A stretch of 64,000 bases of DNA from positions 1-64,000 of the forward strand of contig CAMYKT010000003.1 of the NCBI GenBank assembly GCA_947259185.1. Direction: 5' to 3'. Position numbers and translations under genes: made by a program. The notes under the pieces were generated by a model. It saw only the letters and a list, made by a program, of their open reading frames with translations, was not told where the DNA came from and made no database searches. Shown piece after piece: positions 17,238 to 25,766 of this stretch. Numbering within the stretch: position 1 is the stretch's first letter; every line of letters starts with the position of its first letter. This DNA is from an uncultured Methanobacteriaceae archaeon. GTDB taxonomy: Archaea > Methanobacteriota > Methanobacteria > Methanobacteriales > Methanobacteriaceae.

Positions 17238-18248
17238 ATGTGGGAATCTATAGGCACCATTCTACATGGTGATCCAGTTGATGAAAAAGAAGTAAATCGC
17301 ATGAGGGATCTGGTATTATTTGAGGGTCCAGAGACTAAAAAAAAACTGATAAAGTTTTTTTGCCTCCTGATTCTCTCTTCAGGTATTGCTACTTATGGTC
17401 TTTTAGGAGATTCTGTAGCAGTGGTTATTGGGGCCATGATTATCGCACCCCTTATGTTACCTATAATGGGGCTTGCTTTTAGTATAAGTGTTGCTGATCG
17501 TCTTGCTATTAAGCATTCATTACTTATAAGTATAGGAGGCATATTAACTGCCATAGCAGTTGGTTTTATTTTTGCCTGGCCCTTAAGTAACTTTTTCCAA
17601 CCTCAGAATATTGGCCAGGTAATGGTTAGGACTTCACCCCGCCTTTTAGACCTTCTTGCTGCCCTTATAACCGGTTTTGCCGGGGCTTTTGCCATGTCCC
17701 GTCATGATGTTTCAGATACTCTTCCCGGAGTAGCCATTGCTATATCCCTGGTACCTCCACTGGCCAATGCAGGTATTTTACTGGCAACATCAAATTATTC
17801 TCTGGCCCTGGGCAGCCTTCTACTTTTTATGACCAACTACTTTGCCATACTCCTCACTGGAGCAGCACTTTTTGGACTAATGAGTTTTCCTAAAGTAGCC
17901 ATTCTTAAACAGTCCTTGAGTGCTAAAAGAAGAGGTATTGTTATAGCCATAGTAATGCTGGTTTTAATTGCAGTACCCCTGAGTTATACCGGTTATAATA
18001 TTTTTATTGACAATAGCGTAACCCAGAATGTTAATGATGCCTCTATCAAATGGTTAGAGGGTAGTGGATTTGAAGTTATTTCAGTTGATGCTGAATCAGC
18101 AGATAATGAAGTTATATTAAGAGTTATAGGAGATGGAGAACTACCACCTATTGAAGATCTAGAAGAAATGACCCGGGGGAAGCTTTATGGAAAAACCTTA
18201 AAGGTGGAAGTGGTTTATTCCAGCACTTATTTCTTAGATAGTGGATAA
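17238..18248 (+). CDS. TIGR00341/DUF389 membrane protein
   Basis: A 336-residue protein. The N-terminal 30 residues form a soluble segment, and about six membrane helices run from residue 40 to 260, with GDSVAVVIGAMIIAPLMLPIMGL and DTLPGVAIAISLVPPLANAGILLA as the most conserved blocks of DUF389/TIGR00341. The C-terminal 85 residues are soluble. Function is not established for the family; a transport role is often suggested. The ATG at 17238 follows GGAGAA. It is a single gene with 100-base and 17-base gaps to its neighbours. Confidence 0.85.
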   Translation: MWESIGTILHGDPVDEKEVNRMRDLVLFEGPETKKKLIKFFCLLILSSGIATYGLLGDSVAVVIGAMIIAPLMLPIMGLAFSISVADRLAIKHSLLISIGGILTAIAVGFIFAWPLSNFFQPQNIGQVMVRTSPRLLDLLAALITGFAGAFAMSRHDVSDTLPGVAIAISLVPPLANAGILLATSNYSLALGSLLLFMTNYFAILLTGAALFGLMSFPKVAILKQSLSAKRRGIVIAIVMLVLIAVPLSYTGYNIFIDNSVTQNVNDASIKWLEGSGFEVISVDAESADNEVILRVIGDGELPPIEDLEEMTRGKLYGKTLKVEVVYSSTYFLDSG

Positions 18249-18265
18249 TTCTATTTAAGTGTTGA

Positions 18266-18628
18266 TTAGCCCTTTTTTAATACCAGATTATCCCCTATCT
18301 TATGGACCATTTTAAAGGGGATTATGGTTTCTGATCGGGATAATTTCAAAACAGCTGTAATTCCACCCGGACCAATAATTATAGATTTAATTTCCCGGGT
18401 ATCATCATCAAATACCACATCTATTACCTTCCCCACCACCCCTCCAGAATTATTTAAAACTTCTTTTCCAATAATTTTTTCATTTATTCTGATTCTGGTA
18501 CTTGATTTAATATTTTGATTCGCGCTTAAACTTTCTATTTTTTGATTTATTCTGGAAATACTGGAATTAATGCGGAAACTGTTATCAAAAACCAGATCAA
18601 AGTCTTTTTCATCATCCAATTTACTCAT
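18266..18628 (-). CDS. PRC-barrel domain protein
   Basis: Start is the ATG at 18628, with GCAGGTGG upstream. A TTG seven codons earlier lies inside that site. The 120-residue protein has an acidic N-terminal segment and a PRC-barrel domain at residues 50-120 (GKEVLNNSGGVVGKVIDVVF, then TREIKSIIIGPGG, then ETIIPFKMVHKIGDNLVL). PRC barrels occur in H subunits of photosynthetic reaction centres, RimM and archaeal CdpB-type division proteins. Archaeal family members of this size have been linked to cell division, but no such context is seen here. Confidence 0.78.
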   Translation of the reverse strand: MSKLDDEKDFDLVFDNSFRINSSISRINQKIESLSANQNIKSSTRIRINEKIIGKEVLNNSGGVVGKVIDVVFDDDTREIKSIIIGPGGITAVLKLSRSETIIPFKMVHKIGDNLVLKKG

Positions 18629-19018
18629 ACTAAATTCCCCCACCTGCAATTTTTAAAACAATTCACCTTAATTAAATATTATGGGAGTAATAGATTTCCT
18701 AATAATTAATCTAATGTCTATTATTTAATTAATTCTATAAAATATTATTCAAAATATACTTAATTCCGGTTTTCTGGTTATTTATGAAAAAAGTCACTGC
18801 CTGAACAATAAATTTAATACCATCAAAATGATCCAAACCCTGATTTACAGCTATAGAAAATTAAACAATACCCCCTCAAAATTTAAAGTCAGTCATTTTT
18901 TTAGATATATGGCTCGGATATAAATCCAAAAGTATAATTGATAGTAAATTAAATAAACTAAATCTTTATTTTATAAATTCTGATATTATAAACAGAAATC
19001 GCTAGGGTGAGTTATTAT
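18629..19018. other. 390-base intergenic region before LCP gene
   Basis: The region lies between the PRC-barrel gene (minus) and the LCP gene (plus). A TATA-like run (tttattttataaatt) at about 18964-18978 would place a start shortly before the LCP gene. Nothing else is recognised. Confidence 0.4.
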
Positions 19019-19846
19019 ATGAAAAATTGGCAAAAATTACTGGGAATTTTATCATTAATAATAATTATAGGAGTAGCTTTATCCTTTTTATTATTTATTA
19101 ATGAATCAGAGTCCAGTGATAGAATAAATATATTATTATTAGGTTCAGATGACCGTACTGGGCAAATGAGGGGAAATACAGATTCAATGAGTGTTTTATC
19201 CATTGATAAAAATACCACAGAGGTTTCTCTTCTTTCCATACCACGGGATACCCGGGTTGATATTCCAGGAAGAGGGGTGGATAAAATAAATTCAGCTTAT
19301 CCCTATGGAGATATTGATACCACTATAGAGACTGTGGAGAACTTCCTGGATATACGAATTGATTATTATGTTCTGGTTGATTTTAATGAATTTAAAGAAA
19401 TGGTGAATACCCTGGGAGGTATCACCCTGGATGTAGAGCCCCATGTTGCTAGTGCTGTTCCAGAATTGAATGGAAAATCTGGTATAAGTAGATTAAATGG
19501 TGAAGAAGCTTTAGCATATCTTCGTTTTAGGTTTGATGAAGATGCAGACCCTGGAAGGGTTAAAAGGCATCAAAAAGCAATACAAGCCATTATAAGTGAA
19601 ACTTTGAGTCCTGAAAAGATTGTGGATGCCCCTGCTATTTTTAACCAGCTGCGTAAAAATGTAAGAACCAACATCCCCCCTATGGAGACCACCTTGATTG
19701 AAAAACTGCTCCAGGGATTTGAAATAGAAAATTCTAAAACCGCTGTAATTACCGGGGAATGGACCACCATTAATGGGATTGTTTATCTCATTCCCGATAT
19801 GGATAAAACTGAAGAAATGGTACAGGAATTAGGGTTGAGAAATTAA
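19019..19846 (+). CDS. LytR-CpsA-Psr (LCP) family protein
   Basis: The ATG at 19019 follows AGGGTGAG; an upstream GTG at 19007 is inside that site. The 275-residue protein has an N-terminal signal anchor (residues 6-26) and an LCP domain: NILLLGSDDRTGQMRGNTDS, then SIPRDTRVDIPG, then GGITLDV and LAYLRFRFDEDADPGRVKRHQK. These are the LCP hallmark residues for binding polyprenyl phosphate. Bacterial LCP enzymes attach secondary polymers to peptidoglycan. In a pseudomurein-walled methanogen the analogous substrate would be pseudomurein or a surface glycopolymer, which is inference. Confidence 0.88.
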   Translation: MKNWQKLLGILSLIIIIGVALSFLLFINESESSDRINILLLGSDDRTGQMRGNTDSMSVLSIDKNTTEVSLLSIPRDTRVDIPGRGVDKINSAYPYGDIDTTIETVENFLDIRIDYYVLVDFNEFKEMVNTLGGITLDVEPHVASAVPELNGKSGISRLNGEEALAYLRFRFDEDADPGRVKRHQKAIQAIISETLSPEKIVDAPAIFNQLRKNVRTNIPPMETTLIEKLLQGFEIENSKTAVITGEWTTINGIVYLIPDMDKTEEMVQELGLRN

Positions 19847-19880
19847 ATCCTCATTCGGTGGGATAATACAAAAATAACCC

Positions 19881-19900
19881 TTTTTTTTAGTTTTTATTTT
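19881..19900 (+). terminator. T-rich terminator after LCP gene
   Basis: Two T runs (eight, then five and four) follow the LCP stop by about 35 bases, a typical archaeal U-tract terminator. Confidence 0.5.
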
Positions 19901-20138
19901 AATATATGTCCCATTTCCATCAGATATCCGGGTATTTAATTAAATAATGTTATTTTTTCTGATTAAATTTAAAGATTATAGGGCTATTTTTATGACTTTT
20001 AATCTGATTTAAGGTGGTATTTGATAAAATTTTTTTTATCAATCAAAAATTAGATAATCCTTCTCAAAGAGGGGAAGGGTAAAGTTTTAATAAAAGGGGA
20101 TACAAATTACTACATACAAATTTTTGGGGGGGGATAAC

Positions 20139-20429
20139 TTGATAAAAGAAATATTACTTTTAGGGTTAGTAGTGATGATGCTGGCTGGCGCCGCATCTGC
20201 AGCTAAAGGAGGTATGCCTGCAGCACACGGTGTAGACGGTAAAACATTCGGTGCTGCTGTAAGCAACCTGGCACAAACCAATCCCGCAGCTTTAGCTGAC
20301 CATGTAAGTGCAAAAGCTGGTGGATTACCTGCAGCGCACGGTTTAAGTGGAAGTGGTTTCGGTGCTGCTGTAAGCAACCTGGCACAAACCAATCCCGCAG
20401 CTTTAGCTGACCATGTAAGGGGACTATAA
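20139..20429 (+). CDS. Small secreted protein with two 37-residue repeats
   Basis: The 96-residue product begins at TTG 20139, preceded by a run of eight G that ends in GAT and serves as ribosome binding site. The signal peptide MIKEILLLGLVVMMLAGAASA ends with a good cleavage context. The mature part is two copies of a unit: PAAHGVDGKTFGAAVSNLAQ and TNPAALADHV, the second with PAAHGLSGSGFG. No cysteine is present, and the composition is Ala, Gly, Asn and Leu-rich. No family is recognised. A soluble extracellular or surface protein is most likely. It lies about 190 bases before the ectoine operon. Confidence 0.72.
   Translation: MIKEILLLGLVVMMLAGAASAAKGGMPAAHGVDGKTFGAAVSNLAQTNPAALADHVSAKAGGLPAAHGLSGSGFGAAVSNLAQTNPAALADHVRGL
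20247..20419 (+). repeat. Tandem repeat, 111-base period
   Basis: Bases 20247-20308 are identical to 20358-20419 (62 bases), including every third codon position, inside the small secreted protein gene. Identity at silent positions means the duplication or gene conversion is recent. Confidence 0.9.
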
Positions 20430-20440
20430 GAAATTATTAA

Positions 20441-20463
20441 TTTCTTCTTTTTTTTCTTTTTTT
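20441..20463 (+). terminator. T-rich terminator after repeat protein
   Basis: Interrupted T runs begin about 12 bases after the stop codon and end at 20463, before the ectoine operon promoter. Confidence 0.5.
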
Positions 20464-20591
20464 ATGAAGATCGGTTTAGTATAATAAAAACACGGATTTA
20501 AATATTATTAATAGAAAAATATATAAATAAGCCAAATTTATGACCAGAATTTTATTTGAAGCCGTATTTAAGCCTATTTTTAATCGAATCC

Positions 20592-20600
20592 TTTTTATAA
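20592..20600 (+). promoter_or_regulatory. Candidate TATA box for ectABC
   Basis: A ctttttataa element is centred about 26 bases before the ectA ATG at 20622. There is no good Shine-Dalgarno between them, so the transcript may be leaderless. A second AT-rich candidate lies at about 20515-20530. Confidence 0.45.
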
Positions 20601-20621
20601 GATGAAAATCGAAATAAGTAT

Positions 20622-21131
20622 ATGGGTCCTGATAATGAGAAAATACAGCCATTAATAATTAGAAAACCAGAACTAAGGGATGGTAACTCGATTTACCAGC
20701 TGGTATCCCATTCACCACCACTGGATATTAATTCTTTGTACAGCTATTTACTGGTATGTGCACATTTTAATAAAAGCAGTGTGGTGGCTGAATATCAGGG
20801 AAAAATTGTAGGATATGTTTCCGCCTATATTCACCCACATAAAGAAGATACTCTTTTTATCTGGCAGGTGGCTGTTGACTCCTCCATGAGAGGTAAGGGT
20901 TTAGCACACAATCTATTAATGAAATTAATCCATAGAAAAGGACTTGAAAGTATAAGATTCCTGGAGACAACGGTAAGCCCCTCCAATAAGGCTTCCCGGA
21001 GTTTATTTGAAAAACTAGCCTGGAAACTGCAGGCTAATATAAAAGAAGTGGAATTCTTAAGTAGTGACCTTTTTGGTGAATCCGGTCATGAAGAAGAACC
21101 CCTACTCATAATAGGACCCCTCAAAAAATAG
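20622..21131 (+). CDS. ectA: L-2,4-diaminobutyrate acetyltransferase
   Basis: This GNAT-fold enzyme of 169 residues acetylates L-2,4-diaminobutyrate at N-gamma, the second step of ectoine synthesis. The sequence matches the family throughout: residue block IRKPELRDGNSIYQLV at the start, FIWQVAVDSSMRGKGLA (the acetyl-CoA-binding A motif) near 83-99, and LETTVSPSNKASRSLFEKLA near 110-130. Diaminobutyrate itself comes from EctB. The gene starts the ectABC operon, 58 bases before ectB. The start lacks a clear ribosome binding site. Confidence 0.95.
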   Translation: MGPDNEKIQPLIIRKPELRDGNSIYQLVSHSPPLDINSLYSYLLVCAHFNKSSVVAEYQGKIVGYVSAYIHPHKEDTLFIWQVAVDSSMRGKGLAHNLLMKLIHRKGLESIRFLETTVSPSNKASRSLFEKLAWKLQANIKEVEFLSSDLFGESGHEEEPLLIIGPLKK

Positions 21132-21191
21132 GAGATTAGTTCAAGATTGATATTATGACATCACCCTCGGTGATACAATAAGAGTGATTTG

Positions 21192-22484
21192 ATGAAAACT
21201 TTCAAACAACATGAATCTCAAGTAAGAAGTTATGTTAGAAGTTTCCCTGCTATATTTGAAAAAGCAAAAGGATCCATCCTTTGTGACGAGCAGGGAAAAG
21301 AATATATAGATTTTTTTGCAGGTGCTGGAACCTTAAATTATGGGCATAATAATCCCCTGGTATCCAAAGCACTGGTGGATTACATCAATAATGATGGTAT
21401 CATCCATGGTCTGGATAAGGCCACCACCGCCAAAAAGCAGTTTTTGGACAAGTTTTATGATACCATACTGCAACCCCGGCACATGGAATATAAAATACAG
21501 TTTACGGGACCTACCGGGACCAATGCTGTGGAATCCGCCCTTAAATTAGTTCGGATGGTGAAGGGTAGATCTAACATCATATCCTTTACCAACGCCTTCC
21601 ACGGATTAACCATGGGGTCCATGGCCGTAACTGCCAATGCTTTCTACCGGGATGAAGCCTTTATTAACCGTTCCAATGTGAGTTTCATGCCCTTTGATGG
21701 ATATTTTGGGGAAGAGGTAAATACTGCCCAATATTTAAGAACCTTTTTAGAAGACCAGAGCAGTGGAGTGGATCTGCCGGCGGCCATCATCCTGGAAACC
21801 ATACAGGCCGAAGGTGGAATCAACGTGGCCAGTGATAAGTGGTTGCAGGATATTGAACAGATCTGCCGTGATTTTGATATTCTGTTAATTGTAGATGATA
21901 TTCAGGTGGGAAATGGTAGAACCGGTACTTTTTTCAGTTTTGAAAATGCAGGAATCAATCCGGATATTATAACCCTTTCCAAGTCCATAGGAGGAGGTTT
22001 ACCACTTTCCATGGTACTCTTAAAAGGTGAACTGGACCAGTGGAAACCAGGAGAACATACCGGTACTTTCCGGGGTAATAATCTGGCCTTTGTAGCATCC
22101 CGGGAACTTTTAAGTTACTGGGAAAATGATAGTCTCGCTAAAACCGTTCAAAATAAAGAAAAGATAATAAAAGATAGATTAATAGAAATAGCCAACAAAT
22201 TCCCCTCCATTGATTCTCAAGTAAGGGGAAAAGGCATGATATGTGGACTTAAAGTCCCGTTGAGAGGTTTTTGTGGAGATATATCTGAAGAAGCCTTTTC
22301 CAGGGGTTTACTAATTGAACTGGCCGGAGCCAATGATGATATACTTAAATTGTTACCTCCCTTAACCATTGAAAATGACCTCCTGGAGGATGGTCTGCAA
22401 ATTATTGAAGATTCTCTTGCCTCTGTTCTGGAAAGAAGAGAAGCCTTGATTGAGGGTTTGAACCATGATAGTGCGAACGATTAA
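21192..22484 (+). CDS. ectB: Diaminobutyrate-2-oxoglutarate transaminase
   Basis: EctB converts aspartate semialdehyde to L-2,4-diaminobutyrate with glutamate as donor, the first step of ectoine synthesis. The 430-residue PLP enzyme has FFAGAGTLNYGHNNP near 35, FTGPTGTNAVESALKL near 95, LIVDDIQVGNGRTGTFF near 233 and the lysine motif TLSKSIGGGLPL near 261. The start is ATG 21192 after GAGTGATTTG; a TTG at 21189 is not needed. It overlaps the ectC start by 20 bases, so the two are translationally linked. Confidence 0.95.
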   Translation: MKTFKQHESQVRSYVRSFPAIFEKAKGSILCDEQGKEYIDFFAGAGTLNYGHNNPLVSKALVDYINNDGIIHGLDKATTAKKQFLDKFYDTILQPRHMEYKIQFTGPTGTNAVESALKLVRMVKGRSNIISFTNAFHGLTMGSMAVTANAFYRDEAFINRSNVSFMPFDGYFGEEVNTAQYLRTFLEDQSSGVDLPAAIILETIQAEGGINVASDKWLQDIEQICRDFDILLIVDDIQVGNGRTGTFFSFENAGINPDIITLSKSIGGGLPLSMVLLKGELDQWKPGEHTGTFRGNNLAFVASRELLSYWENDSLAKTVQNKEKIIKDRLIEIANKFPSIDSQVRGKGMICGLKVPLRGFCGDISEEAFSRGLLIELAGANDDILKLLPPLTIENDLLEDGLQIIEDSLASVLERREALIEGLNHDSAND

Positions 22485-22851
22485 GGATATTGAAGGAACT
22501 TCCCGGGAGGTTTTTGCCGAAAATGGTAACTGGGTGAGCAAGCGTCTTCTATTAAAAGAAGATAAAATGGGGTTTTCTTTTCATGAAACCATAATTCACG
22601 CCGGTACTGAAACCTTAATATGGTACAAAAACCATTTAGAAGCAGTATACTGTGTTGAAGGAGAAGGTGAAATAGAAACCACCCCTGAAGGTGAGGTTTA
22701 TGCTATTAAACCAGGTACCATGTATGCCCTGGATAAAAACGACCGTCACTATCTACGGGCTTTTGAAAAGGATCTGAAGCTGTTATGTGTTTTCAATCCT
22801 CCTCTGGATGGTAGGGAAGTGCATGATGAGGATGGTTCCTATCCTCTTTGA
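22465..22851 (+). CDS. ectC: Ectoine synthase
   Basis: EctC closes N-gamma-acetyldiaminobutyrate to ectoine. The 128-residue cupin has all family marks: start MIVRTIKDIEGTSREV, then HETIIHAGTETLIWYKNHLEAVYCVEGEGE, then IKPGTMYALDKNDRHYLRA. The metal-binding residues (Glu57, Tyr84 and His92 by family numbering) are in these blocks. It is the last gene of ectABC, with no ectD (hydroxylase), aspartokinase or ectR in sight, so the product is ectoine only. Its start lies inside the ectB gene. Confidence 0.95.
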   Translation: MIVRTIKDIEGTSREVFAENGNWVSKRLLLKEDKMGFSFHETIIHAGTETLIWYKNHLEAVYCVEGEGEIETTPEGEVYAIKPGTMYALDKNDRHYLRAFEKDLKLLCVFNPPLDGREVHDEDGSYPL

Positions 22852-22930
22852 AAAATAAAATCATGAAATATGTTTAAGAAGTAATAACTTAAGCTAAACA
22901 TTTAAAAGAGGAAAACTTTAAACCAACCTT

Positions 22931-22958
22931 ATTTTTTTTTGTTTTTACGATTTTTTTA
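22931..22958 (+). terminator. T-rich terminator after ectC
   Basis: A run of about ten T, then five and seven, lies 80 bases after the ectC stop. Confidence 0.45.
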
Positions 22959-23139
22959 AGATTCCCGATATAAATGAGGCTATTTTCACCAAAAACAGAA
23001 TATTAATTAAAAAGGCCTTAAAAAACCCCCTTACTTGTCACTAATAAAAATATTATATAGTCATCAAAAACAAAAATATAAGTAGAATTTGTAAAGTCAA
23101 ATTATTCGGACTGCAAGTTCTACCAAAAGGGGTGATTTA

Positions 23140-24639
23140 ATGTCTGAAATATATGAGAAAATGATAAAGGAAGCAATGCTTGCTCAAAAAGCAGATGTTG
23201 AGACAATAAAGAATAAAAGGGGTTCTGATTTCAAAATAAAAGACACTAAGGCCTATTTTGATGTGGTGCAGGGAATGAAGGCCGTAGGAGACCAGAGCCA
23301 GTCTGTAATTGATCTCCATGTAGACTCTGTTAAAGCTCACTATACTATTCTAGACAGTCTAACTGACACCATAAGACCTGAAGACGATCCTTTTGTAGAA
23401 CACTACCAAACACCAGTTATCTTAGAAATATTAAATGATGAAGACCCTGCTTTTGAAAAAAGTATGGAGGCCTTTATAGAGGCCATAGGGAAAGCAGAAG
23501 CATTAATTGGTAAAGAATCAGTAAGAAGATACGGTGGATTCTATGGGCCAACCTGTGTAGTTGATTTTGCATTAATGCCCGGAAGTACCAGTAACACCGT
23601 AAACCGAATCTTGAGAGAAACAGATATCCCGGAAATGCATAAACAGGCCATATTATCGGCTAAATCATGGGGTATGAATACTTCTTATGGAATTGGAGAA
23701 GTATTTGCCAATGAATTAGAAGGAGGTGCTACCGCAGCAGAAGCGGTAGAAAAAGAAGTGGCCATGGTTAAAAAAATATACCAGGAACCAGTAACTGCCC
23801 AGGCAGAACTCATGGATTCTCTGGGTCACAGCTCCTTTGATGTGCGTAAATACATGAGCCAGTATCGTGGCAAAATGGAAGGAACCATTAAAGCAGCTAT
23901 GGACGATAATGTACATTACGGAAACATTTTAACTGTTCCGGCCTACTGTGTAGGTGATATATCTCACCACATAGCCCAATCCACCTTTAATATGTGTAAA
24001 GACGATGTTATAATGGCCATCATAGAAGCAACCACTGCCGTAATGGATAAAACATTAAATGATAACTTAAATAAATTCAAAAGCGAGTACGATGTCTTAA
24101 CACTGGCTACCGGTGCATCTGCATGTGCAGTAGAATACATACTTGAATTAGATGGATTCAATGCACCTATGGTGGTAGATTTACTTACCAAGAGATTCCA
24201 CAATTACGTACAGCTCTACCCTACCCGGGGAGCAGCCGCAGAACTGCACAACAGTGACTTCATGGATATGATTTTCAGAGGATGGAAACACCTGGATGAA
24301 GCACGTAAATTAAGAAATGGTGTTGAAGGCCCATTAGAACCAAAAGTAAGTGGATTTAAAGTGGATCTAGAACCTATACATGAAAATGAAGTTATCATGA
24401 ACCCACAACGCTACACCTACCCGGCCTGTGCCATCACTGTACGCTACTCCTCCTTGATGAGGTTATCTGACTATCCATGTCTATTAACCAGTGAACCGGT
24501 CACCGCCACCCTGATGACCAACATCATTGCTTTGCACAAAGAAAGCGCGGCTTCACCAGCCAGAACCTGTAAAAACTGTGCTGCGGCCTCTTTAGTAGAT
24601 TTCCGTCACAACCACTGCCAGTGGAGAGAAGCGGTATAA
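23140..24639 (+). CDS. DUF2193 family protein
   Basis: A 499-residue soluble protein of the DUF2193 family, found mostly in methanogens. The sequence is helical and without a signal peptide. Cysteines gather near the C-terminus in ARTCKNCAAASLVDFRHNHC, and several are spaced earlier (GPTCVVDF, PAYCVGDIS, YPACAITVRYSS), which would suit metal or iron-sulfur binding. The start ATG has GGGGTGATTTA. It is the first of three close genes, with a Zn-finger protein and an aquaporin following at 35 and 1 bases, so the three are probably one operon. No enzymatic activity is known to me. Confidence 0.75.
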   Translation: MSEIYEKMIKEAMLAQKADVETIKNKRGSDFKIKDTKAYFDVVQGMKAVGDQSQSVIDLHVDSVKAHYTILDSLTDTIRPEDDPFVEHYQTPVILEILNDEDPAFEKSMEAFIEAIGKAEALIGKESVRRYGGFYGPTCVVDFALMPGSTSNTVNRILRETDIPEMHKQAILSAKSWGMNTSYGIGEVFANELEGGATAAEAVEKEVAMVKKIYQEPVTAQAELMDSLGHSSFDVRKYMSQYRGKMEGTIKAAMDDNVHYGNILTVPAYCVGDISHHIAQSTFNMCKDDVIMAIIEATTAVMDKTLNDNLNKFKSEYDVLTLATGASACAVEYILELDGFNAPMVVDLLTKRFHNYVQLYPTRGAAAELHNSDFMDMIFRGWKHLDEARKLRNGVEGPLEPKVSGFKVDLEPIHENEVIMNPQRYTYPACAITVRYSSLMRLSDYPCLLTSEPVTATLMTNIIALHKESAASPARTCKNCAAASLVDFRHNHCQWREAV

Positions 24640-24674
24640 AATCTACTTCTTATAATTTTTTTGAGGTGAAAAAT

Positions 24675-24884
24675 ATGAAATGTTACATATGTGCCCAGAT
24701 GGGAAAAGATACTGATGCTGTGGCCGTTTGTATTGTCTGTGGTATGGGACTTTGTATGGACCACGCCATAAGAGAAGAAGTGGACATATGGGAAGGAGGA
24801 TATCCATTCCCTTCAGAGAAAATGGAGAAAACTATACCTCGAATACTTTGTCCACCATGTTATGAAGGACTAAAAGGGGATTAA
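24675..24884 (+). CDS. DUF2180 zinc-binding protein
   Basis: The 69-residue product begins at ATG 24675, placed by TTGAGGTG upstream; longer in-frame starts upstream overlap the DUF2193 gene and are less likely. The cysteine and histidine pattern CYICAQMG, CIVCGMGLCMDHA and CPPC forms a B-box-like or double zinc ribbon as in DUF2180. The family is archaeal, of unknown function. It lies between the DUF2193 gene and the aquaporin, with one base before the next start, so it probably shares their function. Confidence 0.78.
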   Translation: MKCYICAQMGKDTDAVAVCIVCGMGLCMDHAIREEVDIWEGGYPFPSEKMEKTIPRILCPPCYEGLKGD

Positions 24885-24885
24885 A

Positions 24886-25635
24886 ATGGTTTCACTTTCT
24901 AAAAGGATGCTTGCAGAGTTTATAGGAACTTTCCTGCTAGTATTTTTTGGTGCTGGAGCAGCGGTTATAACCCTGATGATCAGTGCCGGGCAACCCACTC
25001 CTAATGAATTTAATATAGGCATAGGAATGTTGGGTGGTCTGGGAGACTGGTTAGCTATTGGTCTTGCTTTCGGTTTCGCAATAGCAGCATCTATTTATGC
25101 ATTTGGACGAGTATCCGGTTGTCATATTAACCCCGCAGTGACCATTGCCCTATGGGCTATTAAGAAATTCCCATCAGGTGATGTAATACCATATATAATT
25201 GCCCAGCTGGCGGGTGCTTCACTGGCCAGTTTCCTGTTTTTTGCTTCAGTTGGTCCTGATGCACTAGCCATTGGAGGATTAGGAGCTACCGCACCATTCC
25301 CCGGCATAGGATATATGCAGGCCATACTGGTGGAGGCCATTGGAACTTTCCTGCTCATGATTGCTATTATGGGTGTGGCTGTGGACAGGAAAGCAACTCC
25401 TGGATTTGCTGGTCTTATTATAGGTCTAACTGTAGCCGGAGTTATTACCACCATTGGGAATATCACTGGTGCTTCTATAAATCCCGCACGTACATTTGGT
25501 CCCTACCTGGGACAAATGTTACTGGGTGGTGCCAACTTATGGGAATTTTTCCCTATTTACATCATTGGGCCCATAGTAGGAGCAGTACTGGCTGCTGTAG
25601 CCTATAACTATATGAGTGCAGATACTGCCACCTGA
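24886..25635 (+). CDS. aqpM: Aquaporin, AqpM-type
   Basis: A 249-residue MIP-family channel with six membrane helices. Both constriction motifs are intact: SGCHINPAVTIALW at about residue 80 and GASINPARTFGP at about residue 197. Methanobacteriales have a characterised AqpM that conducts water and, weakly, glycerol; this protein fits that type in length and motif context. Neighbours on the same strand are DUF2193 and DUF2180 genes. The operon may link water or solute flow to those proteins, and the adjacent ectoine genes are compatible with osmotic control, although that is inference. Confidence 0.92.
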   Translation: MVSLSKRMLAEFIGTFLLVFFGAGAAVITLMISAGQPTPNEFNIGIGMLGGLGDWLAIGLAFGFAIAASIYAFGRVSGCHINPAVTIALWAIKKFPSGDVIPYIIAQLAGASLASFLFFASVGPDALAIGGLGATAPFPGIGYMQAILVEAIGTFLLMIAIMGVAVDRKATPGFAGLIIGLTVAGVITTIGNITGASINPARTFGPYLGQMLLGGANLWEFFPIYIIGPIVGAVLAAVAYNYMSADTAT

Positions 25636-25651
25636 TAAAAAGAAAATTAAA

Positions 25652-25678
25652 TTTTTTTTTATTTTTTTTATTTTTTTA
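25652..25678. terminator. T-rich terminator between convergent genes
   Basis: Nine, eight and seven T in succession follow the aquaporin gene. The next gene on the other strand (dapL) ends 90 bases further. Confidence 0.6.
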
Positions 25679-25766
25679 TGACTCATATATATTTTTTAAG
25701 AGATTTTTTTTATACTAAAAATAATTAATTTAAAACCTAAAAAAAGATGAGTAAATATTTAAAAAA

